Origin: CAYFKJ01 sp964343605
GTDB taxonomy: Bacteria; Pseudomonadota; Alphaproteobacteria; UBA2966
Reading direction: 5' to 3'
DNA: 64,000 bases
NCBI GenBank assembly: GCA_964343605.1
Contig: CAYFKJ010000003.1
Location: 372,001 to 436,000 of the forward strand
The stretch's first letter is position 1. Every line of letters begins with the position of its first letter. This document shows, piece after piece, positions 59,299 to 64,000 of the stretch. The position numbers and the translations under genes were made by a program. The notes under the pieces were generated by a model. It ran no database searches, was not told the origin of the DNA, and saw only the letters and a list, made by a program, of their open reading frames with translations.

Positions 59299-60894
59299 TC
59301 ACATTGCGCGCATGGCGGCCGAGGCCATTTCGCGAAGTTTCTTCTTCTGAATTTTGACGCCGTTGGCGCTTTCCGTCACCGGGAAATCCTCCACCGCCTG
59401 GATGCCCGCGGGAACCTTGAATTTCGCCATGCCGTCGCTGCAATGGGCCATTATCTCGCCCTGGTCGAAGGCGGCGCCCGCGTTTGGGATGACGAAGGCG
59501 AAGGCCCGCGTTCCGGCTTGCGTGTCCACGCCGACGACCTGGACTTTCTGCACTGAGGGGTGGGATTCGATATGGCTTTCGATTTCGGAGGGATTGACGA
59601 GAAAACCGCCCAAGCGCAGGGCATCGCCCATGCGCGCGAGAAAGACGAACCCGCCGTCGGACTCGCTATATCCGAGATCGCCTGTGCGAACGTATCCGTC
59701 CTCCGTCAGTACCTTTGCGGTGGCGTCCGGATCGCCTAAGTATTCCCGCATGCGGCTTGGTCCGGCGGTTTCGATCTCGCCGGAGGACCCGTGGGGCAGG
59801 ATCTCGCCGGTTTCGGGGTCCCGGATGCGGACCTCGGCATCCGGCGAGGCCAGCATGCCTCCTGCCCTTTTGCGCTGTTCGGCATCCGATTGCGGGTCCT
59901 GGCGGGCGTAGAGCGCCTGCATTTCGCTCATGCCCCACAGGCCGGTCAGAGTCATACCCCTTTCCCCGGCCTGCTCCAGGATGTCGCCGTAGGCGGGGTT
60001 GAACGCCGCATATCCGCCGCTCTGAAAATGGGGAAAGGGCACATCACCCGCACCCGCCTCCATCAGAGCGGCGAACATTTCGTCCGAGCCGTTGGTGTGC
60101 GTGATGCGGTGTGCCGTCATCAAGCGCGCCGCCTCCGGGCCGGAAAAGACCGGCATGGTGACCATGGGGCGGCCTGACGCCAGGGTGGCCATGGCTTGGG
60201 AGTGACCGAATGTGCCGCACAGCGGAATGGCCTGAAGCAGCACGGCTTCCGGCGCGTCCCAGCCGAAGAACCTTGAGACGTCCAGAGCGTGGCGCGTAAT
60301 GCCGCGCTGGTCATGAAGGACGAATTTCGGCGCCGCCGTCGTGCCGGATGTCGTGAACACGACCACGCCGCTGTCTTCCGTGGCGTGATCCGCAGTCATC
60401 TCCGGCTGATCGAGCAGTTCCGCATAGGCGATGATCCGTCTTCCGTCGAGCGCGCCGGGCAGCAGCGGCCGATCTTCGCCCTCGTCATAGAGAATGACGC
60501 TTTGCAAATCCGCCAGAAGCGAGGGTTCGACATCGGACAGGATGTCGAGGAACGGAATATCCTTAAATGCCGGCCACAGACACAATGCCTTGCAACCGGA
60601 ACGCCCGACGATATCGCCGACCTCGGAGGAGCGAAACCGGGTATTGACGGATACCGTTACGGCGGCGAGTCGGGCGCAAGCGAGATGCAATGCGATGTAG
60701 GCGGCGACGTTGGGCAGCCAGAAACCCACCCTGTCGCCCTTGCCGATGCCGGCAGCGGCGAGACCACTCGCCAGTTTGCGACTGGTCGCTGCGAGCTCGG
60801 CATAGGACCAGGACTGGCCGCGATCGATCAGCGCCGTCGCACCGGGCCGGGAGGCGGCGTGAGCTTCAATCAGACTGGTATAGGTATCGGCCAT
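59299..60894 (-). CDS. Acyl-CoA synthetase (AMP-forming)
   Basis: 531 residues. A3 motif FTTSGTTAAPKFVLHDQRG (slightly variant, AAPK), A5 GLWGMSEM, A7 YVRTGDLGYSESDGGFVFLA, and a C-terminal lysine-rich VKIQKKKLREMA that holds the A10 Lys. Upstream and probably co-transcribed with the P450. Activates an unknown acid. Confidence 0.88.
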   Translation of the reverse strand: MADTYTSLIEAHAASRPGATALIDRGQSWSYAELAATSRKLASGLAAAGIGKGDRVGFWLPNVAAYIALHLACARLAAVTVSVNTRFRSSEVGDIVGRSGCKALCLWPAFKDIPFLDILSDVEPSLLADLQSVILYDEGEDRPLLPGALDGRRIIAYAELLDQPEMTADHATEDSGVVVFTTSGTTAAPKFVLHDQRGITRHALDVSRFFGWDAPEAVLLQAIPLCGTFGHSQAMATLASGRPMVTMPVFSGPEAARLMTAHRITHTNGSDEMFAALMEAGAGDVPFPHFQSGGYAAFNPAYGDILEQAGERGMTLTGLWGMSEMQALYARQDPQSDAEQRKRAGGMLASPDAEVRIRDPETGEILPHGSSGEIETAGPSRMREYLGDPDATAKVLTEDGYVRTGDLGYSESDGGFVFLARMGDALRLGGFLVNPSEIESHIESHPSVQKVQVVGVDTQAGTRAFAFVIPNAGAAFDQGEIMAHCSDGMAKFKVPAGIQAVEDFPVTESANGVKIQKKKLREMASAAMRAM

Positions 60895-61000
60895 GGAAGA
60901 AGAATATTATACGTCAGGCGTCCACTGGCCAATTGCCCCCGGTGACGTGATGGGGCAGGATTGGCCCAGCACGAATGAAACCAGATAACTGGGGGTGGCT

Positions 61001-61195
61001 GTGCGCCTTTTGATCGCTCTACTTCTGCCTTGGCTCCTTTTCTTCACCATCGGCCGGCCGATCTCCGGCATTATTTGCCTGATCCTTCAGGTCTCCATTG
61101 TCGGCTGGCTGCCGGCGGCGATTTGGGCGGTCTATTCGCTCAGTCTCTATAAAACCGATCAGAAAATCGAAGAAGCCCGTCTAGGCGACGATTGA
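61001..61195 (+). CDS. Pmp3/YqaE (UPF0057)-like small membrane protein
   Basis: 64 residues from GTG 61001, with GGGGG 5 nt upstream (GTG 60995 is an alternative). Two TM helices: LIALLLPWLLFFTIGRPISG and IICLILQVSIVGWLPAAIWA, ending VYSLSLYKTDQKIEEARLGD. This resembles the YqaE/Pmp3 family, linked to membrane stress. The next small membrane gene follows after 14 bp. Confidence 0.65.
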   Translation: MRLLIALLLPWLLFFTIGRPISGIICLILQVSIVGWLPAAIWAVYSLSLYKTDQKIEEARLGDD

Positions 61196-61209
61196 GGTTT
61201 GTTTTCGGC

Positions 61210-61473
61210 ATGGCGAAATGGAAGAACAACACGGTTTTTTCGACGATCTTGAAGATCCTGATCGTGTCGCTATTGGTGGGCTGGGCGCTGACCCTTTTCG
61301 ACATCACGCCCAAGCAGTTACTCGCCAGCGTCGGCGGTACCGTGCAGCAGATTTTCGAAGTGCTGATCGGCCTGGTGGAAAGTGCGGTGCCCTACATCCT
61401 CTTGGGCGCCGTCGTCGTCGTGCCGATCTGGGTGATCATGAAACTCTGGGATGTCGTAAAAAGTCGACGTTGA
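61210..61473 (+). CDS. DUF6460-like small integral membrane protein
   Basis: 87 residues from ATG 61210 (a TTG at 61192 would add six). Two TM helices (ILKILIVSLLVGWALTLF and VPYILLGAVVVVPIWVIMKL) around an amphipathic central segment. The layout and motif SLLVGWALTLFDI...LLGAVVVVPIW resemble DUF6460 proteins of alphaproteobacteria. Likely an operon with the preceding gene. Function unknown. Confidence 0.6.
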   Translation: MAKWKNNTVFSTILKILIVSLLVGWALTLFDITPKQLLASVGGTVQQIFEVLIGLVESAVPYILLGAVVVVPIWVIMKLWDVVKSRR

Positions 61474-61514
61474 CCAAATCCCGTCGTCCCCTCCCGCACG
61501 GAAAATGACGCCGT

Positions 61515-62729
61515 CTAAAACTCGATGACGTCACCTTCCGAGGGCGCGGTGCAGTTGACGTTCGATCCCAGCATCCGCAGCGAATCCTGCATCTCCTCGT
61601 ACTTGGCGTCGATGGCGTTGTCGTCCTGGTCAGGGTCGTGGTGGAACATGTAGAGCATTTTCGGTTCCGCCCTGGAGGCAAGGTTGGCGACCTGCCCGAT
61701 ACTGCTGTGACCCCAGCCGGTTTTGGCCGGATATTCCGCCTCCGTGTAGGTGGTGTCGGTAATCAAGGCATCGGTGCCGCGGCAGAAATCGGCCAGCCTG
61801 TCGATGTAGCCGGGATTGTGGCCCGGCTGGCCGTGCTGGAACATCTCGTTGTCCGTGATGTAGCACAGCGATTTGCCCGCGTATTCCACCCGGTAGCCCA
61901 GGCAATTGCCGGGGTGGCTGAGTAGGATCGTCTTGACCGTGACGCCGTCGAATTCCAGCGTTTCCTCACCCAGGTCGCGGAAAAAGACGCGCGCGCCGAA
62001 CTCCCGGATGGTAATGGGGAAGTAGATGCCGTCCATTTGGGCACTCATGAGTTCCCGCATGGAGATGTCGCCGTGCCGAGCGCCGAGGATTTCAAACTCG
62101 TTGCCGGGAACATAGAGCGGCACGAAAAACGGAATGGCGTTGATGTGATCCCAATGCGGGTGAGAGATAAAGATCTTGGCGGTAATGCGCTCGCCCTTTG
62201 ACATGAGGTGATCCGACAGCGACTTGATGCCCGATCCGGCATCGAAAATCATCATCGGAGCTCCCGAGAAATTCAGGCTCACGCACGAGGTGTTGCCGCC
62301 GTAGCGCAGCGATTTCTGACCGGGCACTGGCAAAGTGCCGCGAACCCCCCAGAACTTGGCTGTCATCGTATCACCCATCAGCGCGTCGACCTCCGAGATA
62401 AAAGTTTCGAGGTTGATCGGCTTCAGCAAGTACCCGTCCGCCCCCATTTCCTTGGCGCGAATCTTGTCGAACTCGTAGGTTTTGGCGGACAGCACCAGGA
62501 TTCGGATGTTCGCCGAACCTTCATTGCTCCTGACCTGCCGAACGAGCTCCAAGCCGTCCATTTCCGGCATCATGATGTCGACCAGCAACACTTCCGGCGG
62601 GTCCGAAAGAATGCGGGTCAATGCTTCCTTGCTGGAGGTGAAACCCGTTACGTCGTGACCCGCCGCGTCCAGCAGCGCCGTCGCGGCTCCCACAATCTCC
62701 TGCTCATCATCGACGACGTAGAACTTCAT
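61515..62729 (-). CDS. Receiver-metallo-beta-lactamase fusion protein
   Basis: 404 residues. Residues 1-118 are a complete receiver: VVDDEQEIVG, phospho-acceptor Asp51 in LLVDIMMPEMDG, Ser81 and Lys103. Residues 124-404 are a metallo-beta-lactamase fold: GVRGTLPVPG, GGNTSCVSL, FDAGSGIK and HPHWDH (His190, His192, Asp194, His195), with LLSHPGNCLGYRVEY downstream, closest to RNase Z/PhnP-like hydrolases. Phosphorylation would gate hydrolase activity (inference). No kinase is adjacent. Confidence 0.88.
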   Translation of the reverse strand: MKFYVVDDEQEIVGAATALLDAAGHDVTGFTSSKEALTRILSDPPEVLLVDIMMPEMDGLELVRQVRSNEGSANIRILVLSAKTYEFDKIRAKEMGADGYLLKPINLETFISEVDALMGDTMTAKFWGVRGTLPVPGQKSLRYGGNTSCVSLNFSGAPMMIFDAGSGIKSLSDHLMSKGERITAKIFISHPHWDHINAIPFFVPLYVPGNEFEILGARHGDISMRELMSAQMDGIYFPITIREFGARVFFRDLGEETLEFDGVTVKTILLSHPGNCLGYRVEYAGKSLCYITDNEMFQHGQPGHNPGYIDRLADFCRGTDALITDTTYTEAEYPAKTGWGHSSIGQVANLASRAEPKMLYMFHHDPDQDDNAIDAKYEEMQDSLRMLGSNVNCTAPSEGDVIEF

Positions 62730-62793
62730 CGTGTCGCTACTCTCATTTCGTCCGTCGAGGTCCTGTTAGCCGGGTGCATTATTCTGCCGTTCC

Positions 62794-62991
62794 CTACTGC
62801 ATGGCATTTGAGATACTGTTGAAAACGTTAGTTAAATCACCGCCCAATGCCGTCAAGACCGCAATAATCGCGACGGCAATCAATCCCGCGATCATGCCGT
62901 ACTCGATAGCCGTTACGCCCTTCTCGGACCCGGTGAACGCGGACAATTTTCTTCCTATCCGACGGCCGGACCGACAAAAACCAATCAACAT
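62794..62991 (-). CDS. flp: Flp/Fap-type pilin
   Basis: 65 residues from ATG 62991. GVTAIEYGMIAGLIAVAIIA and VLTALGGDLTNVFNSISNAM are the class Flp signature: Glu5-Tyr of the processed pilin after the leader Gly, then a hydrophobic helix. A CpaA-type peptidase would cleave before it. No tad/cpa genes are nearby, so this is an orphan pilin. Confidence 0.9.
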   Translation of the reverse strand: MLIGFCRSGRRIGRKLSAFTGSEKGVTAIEYGMIAGLIAVAIIAVLTALGGDLTNVFNSISNAMQ

Positions 62992-63049
62992 GACCGCCCC
63001 CGCCGTCCTCAATGCTTAAGCCAAAGCTTAGTCCGACGGACGGCTTCTG

Positions 63050-63496
63050 TCACCGCACATCATTGAAGATGGTTAACACGTCGAGGCGGGCGGGAACCTT
63101 CATCAGATGACTGGGACAGGCGGTACAATCGCTGCTGCCGAAACCACGTACGGGAAAAATGACCTCGTCCAATTCACTCAAGACGGCGATCAGCCGGCAT
63201 TCGTCGTCGTCGGGAAATGCCGCAGCAGCCAAGTCCGCGGAAGGTCCGGTGAGATGGTCGATGTGCCAATGTGTGGGCTTCTCCGTCAGCAGATGACGCC
63301 GGCACCGGGCGCGGATGCCGCCGGGCCCGCTGGCCGAACCGGCATAAACGTATGTCCCGCGGCCGAGTTTGGGATTGCCCAGGCGACGGATCCTGGTCGT
63401 CAAATCGGCCGACAGCCTTAACTTAAGAAGGTACGCACCCGGGGCGTTCGGCAGGACTTCAGGGTTTCGCACGAATTTCTTACGCCGGGCATTCAT
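63050..63496 (-). CDS. DUF123 (GIY-YIG-like) protein
   Basis: 148 residues. PGAYLLKLRLSADLTTRIRR, LGRGTYVYAGSASGPGGIRA, HWHIDHLTGP and CRLIAVLSELDEVIFPVRGFGSSDC match DUF123, a GIY-YIG-related domain sometimes fused to endonuclease III. The final CTACPSHLMKVP adds Cys-His residues. A nucleic-acid role is likely, the exact activity unproven. Confidence 0.85.
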   Translation of the reverse strand: MNARRKKFVRNPEVLPNAPGAYLLKLRLSADLTTRIRRLGNPKLGRGTYVYAGSASGPGGIRARCRRHLLTEKPTHWHIDHLTGPSADLAAAAFPDDDECRLIAVLSELDEVIFPVRGFGSSDCTACPSHLMKVPARLDVLTIFNDVR

Positions 63497-63598
63497 ATTT
63501 TCGACATGATGGCATTATGTATAACACGAAAAAAATAACATAACATTTTGGAAGCAAATGATAAAAATTAACTTTAGAAATCTTCTTGATTTATATTG

Positions 63599-63612
63599 TT
63601 TTAAGCTTAAAA
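63599..63612. promoter_or_regulatory. Palindrome TTTTAAGCTTAAAA before the aromatic monooxygenase gene
   Basis: Perfect 14-bp palindrome 67 bp upstream of ATG 63680 in a very AT-rich stretch (63530-63660). A second imperfect dyad AAATC-N5-GATTT lies at 63578-63592. Possible operator for a MarR/TetR-type regulator or part of the promoter. Confidence 0.4.
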
Positions 63613-63679
63613 TAATAATTGGTACTCGGATACTGATTTAGCGAAATTGGTGTTGGAAACTAAGGCGATCGGGAGAGAA

Positions 63680-64000
63680 ATGATGAAGATATCGGTGATT
63701 GGCGGCGGACCGGCGGGGCTCTATTTCTCGCTCCTGATGAAAAAGGCCGATCCGAGCCATGATATCGTGGTTTACGAGCGCAACAAAGCCGACGACACCT
63801 TCGGCTTCGGCGTGGTGTTCTCGGACGAAACGCTTTCGGGCTTCATCGACTACGACCAGGGCACTTACGCCGACATCGTCGAAAGCTTCGCCTACTGGGA
63901 CGATATCGACATCGTCTATGGCGACGAGGTCGTCACCTCCTCCGGCCACGGTTTCTGCGGCATGTCGCGCAAGCGCCTTTTGCAGATCTTCCAAAAGCAC
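63680..64000 (+). CDS. Salicylyl-CoA/anthraniloyl-CoA-type FAD monooxygenase, N-terminal fragment
   Basis: 107 residues reading off the right edge, from ATG 63680 (another ATG follows), with GGGAGAG upstream. ISVIGGGPAGLYFSLLMKKA (FAD Rossmann), VVYERNKADDTFGFGVVFSD and GHGFCGMSRKRLLQIFQKH match the N-terminus of bifunctional salicylyl-CoA 5-hydroxylase/oxidoreductases and related anthraniloyl-CoA monooxygenases. These hydroxylate and reduce aromatic CoA thioesters in hybrid aerobic degradation routes. The window end hides the second (OYE-like) domain. Confidence 0.8.
   Translation, partial: MMKISVIGGGPAGLYFSLLMKKADPSHDIVVYERNKADDTFGFGVVFSDETLSGFIDYDQGTYADIVESFAYWDDIDIVYGDEVVTSSGHGFCGMSRKRLLQIFQKH

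Noticed and set aside
58243..59556. 437-codon plus-strand frame
   Set aside because: Opposite the P450 and synthetase genes; no recognisable protein motifs.

Overview
The window looks like a chromosome segment of a GC-rich alphaproteobacterium, probably Rhodospirillales-like. This is inferred from gene content and arrangement: the mfd-sdhE pair divergent from recG, an AapJ-type binding protein, a PleD-like diguanylate cyclase, SdhE and DUF123 proteins, and GTGA/ATGA-coupled operons. It is an assembly product: ten Ns at 3934-3943 interrupt a UbiD gene. Both window ends cut through genes. No integrase, transposase, phage gene or CRISPR array was seen.

Left end (1-8.7 kb): the N-terminus of a DmpR/XylR-type sigma-54 activator faces away from a cluster that begins behind a textbook -24/-12 promoter (436-450). 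The cluster reads phenylphosphate synthase PpsA (phospho-histidine at residue 569), PpsB, a UbiD-type (de)carboxylase, a Tm-1-like UPF0261 protein, a two-CBS PpsC-like subunit and a UbiX-type flavin prenyltransferase. This is the chemistry of anaerobic phenol activation and carboxylation (ATP-dependent phosphorylation, then a prenylated-FMN carboxylase). The gene order and subunit set differ from the classical Thauera/Aromatoleum locus: one UbiD instead of two, no gamma or delta carboxylase subunit, and an extra UPF0261 gene. It is the most interesting system in the window. REP-like palindromes flank the UPF0261 gene and end the cluster.

8.7-33.5 kb is mixed housekeeping and accessory content: small orphan enzymes, an AapJ-like binding protein, a membrane histidine kinase, a hydroxypyruvate isomerase/D-threonine-aldolase-like pair, a PleD-like diguanylate cyclase with unconventional receivers, an FrnE-like DsbA protein, an ABC-2 exporter, mfd-sdhE and recG, a secreted zinc-protease-like protein, and a GT2/TVP38/ArnT-like envelope glycosylation operon.

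33.5-40.5 kb is signalling-rich. A MerR-like HTH fused to a class III adenylate cyclase domain sits convergent to a Crp/Fnr protein with an intact cAMP pocket, and the cyclase promoter carries four TTAGAC elements. Two tandem TM/coiled-coil paralogues, a DMT exporter, a Sel1 protein, a dCMP-deaminase-like protein and an MDR dehydrogenase follow.

40.5-48.4 kb is a probable glycerol-phosphate or phosphonate uptake unit: glpR, glpD, a HAD phosphatase, a PhnD-PhnC-PhnE-PhnE transporter and an SDR whose catalytic Tyr is replaced by Asp. Palindromes containing TTTTCG or TTCG lie before glpR and glpD, and no C-P lyase gene is present.

48.4-64 kb holds a methyltransferase, a response regulator, tRNA-Lys(TTT) with a terminator, two acyl-CoA synthetases (one apparently starting at AUC behind AGGAGG), an MFS transporter, pirin, queA-tgt-methyltransferase, a P450, small membrane proteins, a receiver-metallo-beta-lactamase fusion, an orphan Flp pilin and a DUF123 protein. 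It ends in the start of a salicylyl-CoA/anthraniloyl-CoA-type flavin monooxygenase, so aromatic-acid metabolism appears at both ends.
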